A stretch of 64,000 bases of DNA from DLKC01 sp002478885 (GTDB lineage Bacteria; Bacteroidota; Bacteroidia; Chitinophagales; Chitinophagaceae): positions 496,001-560,000 of the forward strand of contig JAXLUI010000001.1 of NCBI GenBank assembly GCA_046329585.1, given 5' to 3'. Of the stretch, positions 54,471-62,720 are shown in pieces. The stretch's first letter is position 1. Each line of letters opens with the position of its first letter. Both the position numbers and the translations under genes were made by a program. The notes under the pieces were generated by a model, which ran no database searches, had not been told where the DNA came from, and saw only the letters and a list, made by a program, of their open reading frames with translations.

Positions 54471-55880
54471 ATGGCTTACGACGTTATTGTAATAGGCAGC
54501 GGCCCGGGCGGATACCCTGCCGCTATACGTGCATCGCAGTTAGGTTTCTCAGTTGCTATTATTGAGAAGGAAAGCCTTGGCGGCATTTGTCTTAACTGGG
54601 GTTGTATTCCAACCAAAGCATTGTTGAAAAGTGCACAGGTTTACGATTATATGAAACACAGTTCGGCTTATGGCATCAATGCCAGCGGCGTGCAGCAGGA
54701 TTTTCCCGCGGTAGTTAAACGCAGCCGCGGCGTTGCCGATAAAATGAGCAAGGGCGTACAATTTCTGATGAAGAAAAACAAGATTGACGTGATCATGGGC
54801 TATGGCAAAATAAAAGCCAAAGGCCAGGTGGAAGTAACTGCCGCAGATGGTACCAAAAAACTGGTGGAAGGCAAATACATTATTATAGCAACAGGCGGCA
54901 GAAGCCGTGAACTGCCCAACCTTAAACAAGATGGCAAAAAAGTGATTGGCTACCGCGAAGCAATGGTGCTTCCCACGCAGCCTAAGTCAATGATCGTTGT
55001 GGGCAGCGGGGCTATCGGTGTTGAGTTTGCCTATTTCTACAATGCCATGGGCACAAAAATTACCATCGTTGAATTTATGCCAAGGGTGGTGCCCGTGGAA
55101 GATGAAGAAATATCCAAAGAGCTGGAAAAGCAGTTTAAAAAGCAGGGCATAGACATTATGACCAATGCTTCTGTAGAAAGCGTGGATGGCAGCGGCACCG
55201 GCGTAAAAGCACTGGTAAAAAAGCAGGACGGCAGCACGGTTACTCTTGAAGCCGACATCGTGTTAAGTGCTGTGGGTGTAATCGCCAATATCGAAAACAT
55301 TGGCCTGGAAGAAAACGGCATAAAAACAGAAAAAGGGAGAATTGTTACCGATAAATACCTGCAAACAAATGTGCCTGGCATCTTCGCCATTGGTGATTGC
55401 ACGCCAAACCAGGCCCTGGCGCATAAAGCCAGCAAGGAAGGCATCAATGCGGCTGAATACATCGGCTACCTCGAAAAGAAATTCCATCACCAGCCGGAAG
55501 GCATCGACTATGGCAACGTGCCGGGTTGCACATACTGTGTTCCCGAAGTGGCTAGTGTTGGCATGACGGAGAAAGCAGCAAAAGATGCAGGCTACGACAT
55601 TAAAGTGGGCAAGTTTCCTTTTATGGCCAGCGGAAAGGCCAGCGCTGCCGGTGCTACCGAAGGTTTTGTAAAGGTGATCTACGATGCAAAATATGGCGAG
55701 TTCCTCGGTTGCCATATGATCGGTTTCAACGTAACCGAAATGATTGCCGAAGCAGTGGTTGCCCGCAAACTCGAAACCACGGCACATGAAATATTAAATG
55801 CCATTCACCCCCACCCCACGATGAGCGAAGGCCTGAAAGAAGCTACCGCCGCAGCGTATGGTGAAGCGATCGATATTTAA
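54471..55880 (+). CDS. lpdA: Dihydrolipoyl dehydrogenase
   Basis: E3 subunit of 2-oxoacid dehydrogenase complexes, 469 aa, reoxidising dihydrolipoamide with NAD+. FAD motif VIVIGSGPGGYPAAI, redox disulfide GGICLNWGCIPTK (C40, C45), NAD motif VVGSGAIGVEFAYF, and the FAD-second motif FAIGDCTP. The catalytic His-Glu pair lies in HPHPTMSEGLKEA near the end. Complete. E1 and E2 genes are not in the window. Confidence 0.96.
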   Translation: MAYDVIVIGSGPGGYPAAIRASQLGFSVAIIEKESLGGICLNWGCIPTKALLKSAQVYDYMKHSSAYGINASGVQQDFPAVVKRSRGVADKMSKGVQFLMKKNKIDVIMGYGKIKAKGQVEVTAADGTKKLVEGKYIIIATGGRSRELPNLKQDGKKVIGYREAMVLPTQPKSMIVVGSGAIGVEFAYFYNAMGTKITIVEFMPRVVPVEDEEISKELEKQFKKQGIDIMTNASVESVDGSGTGVKALVKKQDGSTVTLEADIVLSAVGVIANIENIGLEENGIKTEKGRIVTDKYLQTNVPGIFAIGDCTPNQALAHKASKEGINAAEYIGYLEKKFHHQPEGIDYGNVPGCTYCVPEVASVGMTEKAAKDAGYDIKVGKFPFMASGKASAAGATEGFVKVIYDAKYGEFLGCHMIGFNVTEMIAEAVVARKLETTAHEILNAIHPHPTMSEGLKEATAAAYGEAIDI

Positions 55881-55902
55881 CGCTTAGTTCAGTTACGATA
55901 AT

Positions 55903-55932
55903 AAAAAAGGAGTTCTGTTGAACTCCTTTTTT
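55903..55932. terminator. Bidirectional terminator
   Basis: GGAGTTC/GAACTCC stem with a 4-nt loop, flanked by A6 and T6 runs, between convergent lpdA and the NIPSNAP gene. Confidence 0.9.
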
Positions 55933-55954
55933 ATTGTATGAATGCTGATATTTA

Positions 55955-56734
55955 TCAGAAATCAGAATAAGCCGTAGCCTTCATTAAAATAATGTCGGCA
56001 TGCGAAACATTGTTCTGGTATTCGGGCGCAGCAACGAGTTTTTTCCACTGCGGGTCATCTCCAAAAGCTTTCCAGTGATCTTCCCTTTGCTGCATGTTCT
56101 CAAAGCAGGTCATATACATAAGGTTGGGCATTTTGCTTCCCGCAATCACTTCGGCATAAAAAACTGCGTTAAAACCAAGCCGTTTAAACAGGCCGACCTC
56201 ATCACCCGCGTTAAACATGGTCACTTTATTCCGGTACAGCTTTTCGGTAGGGCCTTCGTAACTCCGCAGTTCATAGATCTTATCGCTTACAGGAGATGAC
56301 AATCTCGGTGCTTCCATCCTCGCCGCCAGTGGAAAAGCATACAACAAAATATTTTCCATCCTTACATAAGGTGGTGTTTTGTACGATGCGTCTATATAAT
56401 CCTTACCCGCCATTTGATAATCTTTGTCAGCATCCAGCTTTTTGCGTATGTCAAGCACCTCCTCCGGCCTTTTTATGGTCTCAAAAACATAAATGATTTT
56501 ATCTGTAGCCGTGTCGTTGGCAACTGGTTTAAAAACACCAATGTTATGCATGCCCGTCCTATGCAACGCAGGCAACAAAGCATCCTTGAGATAGTTGTCG
56601 ATAACCGCTTCCTGTGCAGCACTCTTATAATGATATACTGTTATCTGGTAATACTCGCGGTTCTCCGCTTTGGCGAAAGCGCCCAGGAACAACAGTTGGA
56701 ACAATACCGCCATTGGTAATTTGCGCATGCTCAT
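55955..56734 (-). CDS. Secreted NIPSNAP-family protein
   Basis: 259 aa; signal peptide ends near FAKAE (start at 56734 or 56728). Two ferredoxin-like NIPSNAP modules: the first with YYQITVYHYKSAAQEAVIDNYL, the second with IYELRSYEGPTEKLYRNKVTMF and NLMYMTCFENMQQREDHWKAF. Exported NIPSNAP proteins are common in Bacteroidota and poorly understood. Single gene. Confidence 0.85.
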   Translation of the reverse strand: MSMRKLPMAVLFQLLFLGAFAKAENREYYQITVYHYKSAAQEAVIDNYLKDALLPALHRTGMHNIGVFKPVANDTATDKIIYVFETIKRPEEVLDIRKKLDADKDYQMAGKDYIDASYKTPPYVRMENILLYAFPLAARMEAPRLSSPVSDKIYELRSYEGPTEKLYRNKVTMFNAGDEVGLFKRLGFNAVFYAEVIAGSKMPNLMYMTCFENMQQREDHWKAFGDDPQWKKLVAAPEYQNNVSHADIILMKATAYSDF

Positions 56735-57028
56735 GTTACTATTTTTTAACTGCTAAGATATTGCGATAGCAAAGACGAATAAAGAAATATTTATTTAGTC
56801 GCCGGCGCCTGTACAAGCATTAAGCTTTGCTTGCGACGCTCCGTTTAGCTTTTTGTCCGCTTATCAAGCGGTCACCATAAAAACAACTATTCAAAAACCA
56901 GCCATACCGCCTGGAATAGTTGACATATTGTGTTAGCGCTTATATACCCACATACTTATGTAGCGGCAACGGATTTATCTACTGTATAGTTTTACAATAA
57001 ATATTCCGTCACCTGTTAACCTGTCTTT
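56735..57028. other. Intergenic region with decayed repeat
   Basis: Between divergent genes. It holds a decayed relative of the interspersed family near 56815-56842 (AAGCATTAAGCTTTGCTTGCGACGCTC, given in part), which keeps the AAGCATTAAGCTT tail of copies 1 and 6 but has lost the exact core. TATAGTTTTAC near 56983 is a possible -7 element. Confidence 0.35.
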
Positions 57029-58516
57029 ATGCACCATAAAATCCCGCTTGCCGGTTGCAACATGCTGTTATTGCTCATCATCAATACATCATATGCACAG
57101 ACCGAAGGCCCAGCAGGCTTTTGTAAAAATCTCGCCGGCGCTTATTGTAAAAACGATCTTTCCGATACCATTCCCAACCTTGTATTGGATTCTCTTTCCG
57201 GCAACAAGTCGCTTGTGTATGGAAAAAACAGCAAAGCGGCGTTATATTACAAAGATGTCCTGTACGCAAACGATCCCAACAGGTCCTGCGATACACTCGA
57301 TCCGTTAACGGTTTATTGCACCGACAACCCCGAAAATTTAACCTATAGCGTATTCTGGCCCGACAGCCTCAATGGCAACAAGATTACCTGCCCGCTGGCT
57401 TGTATCGTCCTTTTGCATGGCGGCTCATTTTACGAATGCTCCTCGCAGGACAACCATGGTATACTCGTCCTGTCACATGAACTGGCCAAAAGAGGTTTTG
57501 TTGTGTTCGATCCGGAATACAGGACAGGTGTGTTGGAAGATCCCCGCATCGCGCCAAGCGGTTACAATTACCTGTCCGCCCAGCAGGCACTCGCCATATA
57601 CCGCGGCTCGCAGGATGTAAGAGGCCTGTTGCGTACCATCATTTACCGGCAGCAGGTAAATAAAAACGGCGGTAATTTCAATATCGATACAACCAAGATT
57701 TTCCTTGCCGGCATAAGTGCCGGAAGCATCCTGGCAATGAATGCCGCATACTGCGAAAGACAGGGGCAGGTCGATTCTGCCTATGGGTTCCCCAGCCGTG
57801 TCTTGGGCGACCTCGATGCCCCTTTTTATATCGGGGATACCGGTATCAGTTTCTTTTCCAAGATCAGGGGGGTGCTCAATATGTGGGGCAATCTTACCAT
57901 TCCTAAAAACTGCTGGAGTAACCCGGCTGATTTCTTAGCTGCCAATACCAACATCCCCGCATTGATTTCGTTCCAGGGGCTTAACGACAACATTGTAAGC
58001 TTTGCGAAACAATACCTCTATTTCGCCGCCGACAGTCTTGGCGGTAAAAGACGCGTCAATTATAACACAGAGAGAAATTGTCTTGCTTTCGGTAATGCTT
58101 TCTCACTCGATAATAACATTAACACCGAAGACGCTGTCAGCCTCGGCGCCGATCCGCTCTACCAGGTCCTGCGGTCAAAAGCCATTGCCACCGAAGAATA
58201 CGTCGACACCGACATGAAGCACGGGATGGACAAATGCGACACCTGTAGCGACAACAGTTTTTTCAAAAGCGACTTTGGCACAGGCCTTAAATCTGAGTGG
58301 GATGTATATGATTATATTGCCGGCCGCACCGCAACATTCTTCAGCGCAGTCATGAACAACGTGGCCGCAAAACTCATTACCACCAGGTTCATGGATTGTG
58401 TCAACAGACGCACAAAATGCCAGCTCCGGGACGATAACGCATGCACGATCTATGTGTCACGGGGCGGCCAGCATACGGCCCCAGGAACAGCAATTAACAG
58501 GAACACTACTCCATAA
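57029..58516 (+). CDS. Secreted alpha/beta-hydrolase-like protein
   Basis: 495 aa, signal peptide ending NTSYAQ. Alpha/beta-hydrolase layout: LLHGGSFYEC oxyanion region, FDPEYRTGVL, nucleophile elbow LAGISAGS, acid loop SFQGLNDNIV, and MKHGMDKC near the catalytic His. It is about 160 residues longer than its apparent paralogue at 20580, with extra Cys-containing segments at both ends. The C-terminus is Cys-rich (CVNRRTKCQLRDDNAC). No sorting domain. Substrate unknown. Confidence 0.72.
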   Translation: MHHKIPLAGCNMLLLLIINTSYAQTEGPAGFCKNLAGAYCKNDLSDTIPNLVLDSLSGNKSLVYGKNSKAALYYKDVLYANDPNRSCDTLDPLTVYCTDNPENLTYSVFWPDSLNGNKITCPLACIVLLHGGSFYECSSQDNHGILVLSHELAKRGFVVFDPEYRTGVLEDPRIAPSGYNYLSAQQALAIYRGSQDVRGLLRTIIYRQQVNKNGGNFNIDTTKIFLAGISAGSILAMNAAYCERQGQVDSAYGFPSRVLGDLDAPFYIGDTGISFFSKIRGVLNMWGNLTIPKNCWSNPADFLAANTNIPALISFQGLNDNIVSFAKQYLYFAADSLGGKRRVNYNTERNCLAFGNAFSLDNNINTEDAVSLGADPLYQVLRSKAIATEEYVDTDMKHGMDKCDTCSDNSFFKSDFGTGLKSEWDVYDYIAGRTATFFSAVMNNVAAKLITTRFMDCVNRRTKCQLRDDNACTIYVSRGGQHTAPGTAINRNTTP

Positions 58517-58677
58517 AAAAGGAAACCGGGTAAATATTGTAAGGCTAAAAAGGTATCATTATGATGCTGTGTGAAGCTTTACCGGCAACGTCGCTTATGA
58601 GTGCCGGGCCAAATCACTTTTTACAAAAAGTGCCTTTAAGGTTTTTTCAGTACAAGAGAGCCCCTTACTTAGGCCTT

Positions 58678-58730
58678 ACTTGGTAGATACTTGGTACATA
58701 CTTGGTAGATGGTTGGTAGGGAGTTGGTAG
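58678..58730 (+). repeat. 11-bp TTGGTA tandem repeat
   Basis: Units ACTTGGTAGAT, ACTTGGTACAT, ACTTGGTAGAT, GGTTGGTAGGG, then a partial AGTTGGTAG, all in an exact 11-bp register; TTACTTAGG just upstream looks like a decayed unit. A near-helical-turn period suits a protein-binding array on one DNA face, but no function is known. Confidence 0.7.
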
Positions 58731-59066
58731 TTGGCCTTTCAGGAATTGGCCTTTTTACCCGGCAAAAACCGCTTTTGCCCGGTCTGGAAATCCTTTTTCA
58801 GGTTTCGATGGTAAAAATCACCCCACTCAATTAGTAATGCTGCCAATAATTTTTAGTACCGTTTCCATTATTAGTGCAACATTTCCCCGGTATTTGGAAT
58901 CCATTGATCCATAAATAAACCACCAACTGCCCCTTTCTTCCGGATACCTTTAAAGCCAATACTACTGGTAAACAGCTATCCTCCTGCAATAGCAGGTCTT
59001 CACTCCCGCCGGATATAAATGGAAAAAACCAACAAAAATATACGCCTGTTTGATGCTGCGTTTAAG

Positions 59067-59074
59067 TAGTTTTG
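59067..59074 (+). promoter_or_regulatory. Possible -7 element of the ABC-F gene
   Basis: TAGTTTTG, an exact TAnnTTTG match, 19 bp before the ATG. The only upstream TTTG (59049-59052) is 14 bp away, shorter than usual. Confidence 0.35.
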
Positions 59075-59093
59075 CGCTTCAATTTTTTGAAGC

Positions 59094-61034
59094 ATGCTTA
59101 TTGGTTTAAATAACGTGACGTTTGAGTTTGGCGCAAGGGTAATTGTAGCAGATGCTACCTGGCATATCCAGCCGGGCGACCGCATTGGCCTGATCGGTTA
59201 TAACGGAACCGGCAAATCTACCATGCTAAAACTGCTGGTGGGCGAATACCAACCCTCCGCCGGCACCGTGGAAAAAAGCCGCGATACAACCATCGGTTAC
59301 CTCCACCAGGACCTTCTGAGCTTTGATACCAACGACTCTATCCTCGAAGTGGCCATGGGTGCTTTTGAACAGGTGAAAAAGCTGGAGAAAGAAATAGAAG
59401 AAATGGGCAGGGAGCTCGAAATAACCGGCGATGAAAAACTGGCACACGACTATGCAGATAAGCTGCACCAGATGGACATGCTCGACGGCTACAGTATCCA
59501 CCACCGCTCCGAAGAAGTGTTGCAGGGCCTCGGGTTTGCCAACGAAGACCTGGCCCGGCCTTACAAACAGTTCAGCGGTGGATGGAGAATGCGCGTATTG
59601 CTGGCCAAAATGATCCTGCAGCAGCCCGATGTGCTGCTGCTCGATGAACCGACCAACCACCTCGACCTTCCCTCCATCGAATGGCTCGAAAAATACCTGC
59701 AGCATTACAAAGGCAGCGTGGTGATCGTAAGCCATGATAAGTATTTTCTCGACCGGATGGTGAACAAGATCGTGGAGATTTACCAGCAGGAACTGCATAT
59801 TTATTCCGGCAGCTATTCCTACTACGAAACCGAAAAAGCGTTACGCATTGAAATGCAGCAACGGGCTTTTGAAAACCAGCAAGACTATATAAGACAACAG
59901 GAACGGTTTATAGAGCGGTTTAAAGCCAAAGCATCAAAGGCAGCCGCAGCGCAGAGTGCCATGAAGCGGCTCGACAAACTTGAGCGGGTGGAACAGGTTG
60001 AAATAGAAAGGCCCAATCTCCGCATTAACTTCCAGGTTGACAAACAGCCAGGACGGGTGCTGGCAACACTTAAACATGCTACCAAAAAGTTTGGCAGCAT
60101 CACCATTACCGAAAACGCCGAAGCTGAAATAGACCGCGGTGATAAGATCGCGTTGATCGGTGCGAACGGAAAGGGAAAGTCTACCCTGCTGCGTATGATC
60201 GCCGGGCATGAGACCTTCGAGGGACAGCGGGTCTGGGGACACAATGTGGAAGAGAGCTTCTACGCCCAGCACCAGCTCGAGGCCCTTGACATTAACAACA
60301 ACGTACTTGATGAAATGAAACTTTGCGGCAGCGGTAAGACAGAGCTCGAACTCCGGTCTTTGCTGGGGTGTTTTCTTTTCAGCGGAGATGATGTAGAGAA
60401 AAAAATAAGGGTACTGAGTGGTGGGGAAAAAGCCAGGGTGGCACTCGCAAAAGTAATTACCAGCAAAGCCAATTTCCTGATGCTCGATGAGCCTACCAAC
60501 CACCTCGACATGCACAGCGTGGAATTGCTGGTGGAAGCACTGAAAAAATATGAAGGCACGTTGATTTTTGTAAGCCACGACAGGTATTTTATTTCGAAAC
60601 TGGCAAACACGATCTGGGAAATCGACGACCATAAAATAAGGGTGTTTAAGGGCAGTTATGATGAGTGGGCCGAATGGAAGGAGAAAGCGGAAAAACTGAA
60701 AGCGGAAGCGGCAAAACAAAAAACAGAACCCAAACCTGAACCAGTGCAGGCTGCAGCAAAGCCGGCCCCTATAGTTGCCGAAAACAGGGAACAGAAAAAA
60801 GACCTGCAGAGATTACAGAAACAATTTGCCAGGCTGGAAGAACAGATCAATACCCTCAATGCAACCAAAGAGCAGGTGGAAGCCGACCTTGCAAGGCCGG
60901 AGAATTATGCTGACGTGAGCAAGTTTCAGCAGTTGGAAGCCGCCTATAAGACCACTCAGGAAAAAATAAATACTGCCACCGGCCAGTATGAAAAGCTTTT
61001 CGAAGAAATCATGAACCTGGAATCCCAACTGTAA
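59094..61034 (+). CDS. ABC-F family ATPase
   Basis: A 646-aa soluble protein with two ABC domains and no membrane segments. Walker A GYNGTGKST and GANGKGKST, signatures FSGGWRMRVL and LSGGEKARVAL, Walker B LLLDEPTNHLD and LMLDEPTNHLD, an inter-domain linker rich in charged residues (QRAFENQQDYIRQQERF), and a C-terminal coiled coil (Lys/Glu-rich, then ENYADVSKFQQL). This is the Uup/YdiF-like layout. ABC-F proteins act on the ribosome; a resistance role is not implied by sequence. Confidence 0.93.
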   Translation: MLIGLNNVTFEFGARVIVADATWHIQPGDRIGLIGYNGTGKSTMLKLLVGEYQPSAGTVEKSRDTTIGYLHQDLLSFDTNDSILEVAMGAFEQVKKLEKEIEEMGRELEITGDEKLAHDYADKLHQMDMLDGYSIHHRSEEVLQGLGFANEDLARPYKQFSGGWRMRVLLAKMILQQPDVLLLDEPTNHLDLPSIEWLEKYLQHYKGSVVIVSHDKYFLDRMVNKIVEIYQQELHIYSGSYSYYETEKALRIEMQQRAFENQQDYIRQQERFIERFKAKASKAAAAQSAMKRLDKLERVEQVEIERPNLRINFQVDKQPGRVLATLKHATKKFGSITITENAEAEIDRGDKIALIGANGKGKSTLLRMIAGHETFEGQRVWGHNVEESFYAQHQLEALDINNNVLDEMKLCGSGKTELELRSLLGCFLFSGDDVEKKIRVLSGGEKARVALAKVITSKANFLMLDEPTNHLDMHSVELLVEALKKYEGTLIFVSHDRYFISKLANTIWEIDDHKIRVFKGSYDEWAEWKEKAEKLKAEAAKQKTEPKPEPVQAAAKPAPIVAENREQKKDLQRLQKQFARLEEQINTLNATKEQVEADLARPENYADVSKFQQLEAAYKTTQEKINTATGQYEKLFEEIMNLESQL

Positions 61035-61496
61035 TTGATGGTTCTCCTATACAAGCCACTTAACTTATACAACAGTGTGAATAAGTTTGCAAAAGACAGA
61101 TGTATCAATTCATTTACTTTTATATAGTAATAAATAAAATATTGGAGCGGTAGCTGTTTCAGGAAAGGAAGATTGTTTAAATTTGAGAAGCAGGCAGCGA
61201 TAGCAGGCATAAAGAACTGATACAATAAATGTTCAATATCCGGTGCATTTTTAGCGAATGTATCAACCGACTGAATACCATTGTTAATTTAAGAAGCCCT
61301 TTGGAAACGAGGAAGTTGATACTCCGAATAGTATCTCAGCCCAGAAAACTGATTCCCCGTTTTAAAATTCCTGGAAGGATATCACTGAAAAGTGGTATCC
61401 TTTTATGTTTTGGTATGGCTGAACTGCGATAAGAAAGTTGAAGAGTGCGACGCAACGGAAGCTGCCACTGTGTTGCCAAAGCCGGGGACAAAAAAA
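61035..61496. other. Intergenic region with hairpin and repeat
   Basis: A 462-bp gap between convergent ABC-F and radical SAM genes. It contains a GATACT/AGTATC hairpin near 61318, the strong hairpin at 61375 and repeat copy 14. No convincing gene. Confidence 0.45.
61375..61402 (+). terminator. Strong GAAA-loop hairpin, possible distal terminator
   Basis: AAGGATATCACT/AGTGGTATCCTT, 12 bp including one T-G pair, with a GAAA loop, then TTATG. It lies 340 bp after the ABC-F stop, so it might end a long 3' UTR or a small RNA. Confidence 0.45.
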
Positions 61497-61498
61497 TC
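61439..61498 (+). repeat. Interspersed TGCGACGCAA repeat, copy 14
   Basis: Core at 61446-61455: TGAAGAG, core, CGGAAGC, then AAAGCCGGGGACAAAAAAATC, whose end overlaps the radical SAM stop codon. Confidence 0.8.
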
Positions 61499-62720
61499 AT
61501 CGTGCATTACCGTACGATGGGCACACGCTTAGGTTGGCCGGGAGTTGCCTCGCCTGCAGCATATCTCTTATATTGTAGGATTTTGTGTGGCAAAACGGGC
61601 AGGCGTGAACATCGCCGGCACTGTCAATATAAACGCTGTGGGAGCCGGTATAACAGCCCATTCGCCGCTGGTGGTAACCATGATACAACACCGTGGGATA
61701 TTCCTTGTAAGCCGGTTTACTGTTGATCTCAATAAAAAAAGACTCCAGCACTTTTAATTGGGGTTCATCAAGCAAAACATTTTTTCCGGCATAGTGGCCA
61801 ACGTCCCTCGGCTCAAGCAACTGTACATAATGCACCCCGAGCTTTTTGGCAAACTCGAGATAAGGCAGCAGGTGACCTTCGTTAATAAATTCGCGGGTAG
61901 TGCAAACGGAAATGCCGGTGAGCATGCCTGCCTGCAACGAGGCATTTACAGCATTAACCGCTTGTTGAAAAATGCCCGGATGATGCCGGAACGCGTTGTG
62001 TATTTCAGGCAGGTAATGATCGATGCTAACGATAACCCCTTTGCACCCGGCGGCTTTCAACCGAAGCGCATTTTCAGTTGTACAATTAAATCCTGAAGTA
62101 AGCACAAAACAGTCGCTTTTGGTTTTCGCATGGCCGATGATGGCTTCAAGATCGTTCAGTCTTACCATGGGTTCGCCACCGCTTAAATGTATTTGCAAAA
62201 TGCCTTCCTGCTGGTACAGGTCAACAACCTGCATCAACTCTTCGCGGCTGAATGATTCTTTGTGGTTTAGGTTTTCCCATTCAAAACAGTGTTCGCAGCG
62301 AAGCGGGCACTTGCGGGTTACCGCAAGAAAAATAAAAGTTTTGTTGGAGTTGTATGTTAAAGGAAAAGCCTGGTGCAATGCTTCGTTTTTTATCATCACA
62401 TCATGCGCTTTCGATGGCCAGGCCGGTGCATACAAATGCAAATGATACCGGCCATTGATCTTTTGCATGCGCTGATGGTTCCCGCCCCAGAGATTTTGTT
62501 TCAGCCTAATAAGTTTGCCAAGCGTTTTCCAAATCAAAGCGGGGCTTTTAACCGCTTTGCAAACGATAAATACAGCCTGCAGGTTCATAAAAAAGAGTAC
62601 CAGCATTCTTTCCCCGAACCCGATAGTGTGCTTTGCAGGAGCTCTACCCGCTCTGACAGGTAGCCCGACAGACAAAGTTTTTCTGCTTACTGTGTTTTGT
62701 AACAAACTTTCCGATATCAT
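61497..62720 (-). CDS. Radical SAM/SPASM-like protein coupled to a sulfotransferase
   Basis: 407 aa; the radical SAM motif CPLRCEHC (C138, C142, C145) is preceded by an unusual 137-residue N-terminal region with one hydrophobic stretch (about 39-55). HLSGGEPMVRL is present, and the C-terminus has SPASM-like cysteines (GCYTGSH, ACPFCHTKS, VCPSYG). Its ATG overlaps the sulfotransferase stop by 4 nt (ATGA), so translation is probably coupled. Substrate unknown; peptide or lipid modification are both possible. A later ATG could be the true start. Confidence 0.78.
   Translation of the reverse strand: MISESLLQNTVSRKTLSVGLPVRAGRAPAKHTIGFGERMLVLFFMNLQAVFIVCKAVKSPALIWKTLGKLIRLKQNLWGGNHQRMQKINGRYHLHLYAPAWPSKAHDVMIKNEALHQAFPLTYNSNKTFIFLAVTRKCPLRCEHCFEWENLNHKESFSREELMQVVDLYQQEGILQIHLSGGEPMVRLNDLEAIIGHAKTKSDCFVLTSGFNCTTENALRLKAAGCKGVIVSIDHYLPEIHNAFRHHPGIFQQAVNAVNASLQAGMLTGISVCTTREFINEGHLLPYLEFAKKLGVHYVQLLEPRDVGHYAGKNVLLDEPQLKVLESFFIEINSKPAYKEYPTVLYHGYHQRRMGCYTGSHSVYIDSAGDVHACPFCHTKSYNIRDMLQARQLPANLSVCPSYGNAR

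Larger units (their letters stand above)
58517..59093. other. Intergenic region with 11-bp tandem repeat
   Basis: A 577-bp gap before the ABC-F gene. It contains the TTGGTA tandem repeat (58678-58730) and the ABC-F promoter region. I find no gene. Confidence 0.45.

Noticed and set aside
58678..58730. Coding tandem repeat
   Set aside because: No frame through the region has both a start and supporting codon use, and the 11-bp period is not a multiple of three.
61229..61432. 67-codon ORF before the radical SAM gene
   Set aside because: It spans the strong hairpin and has no family resemblance.
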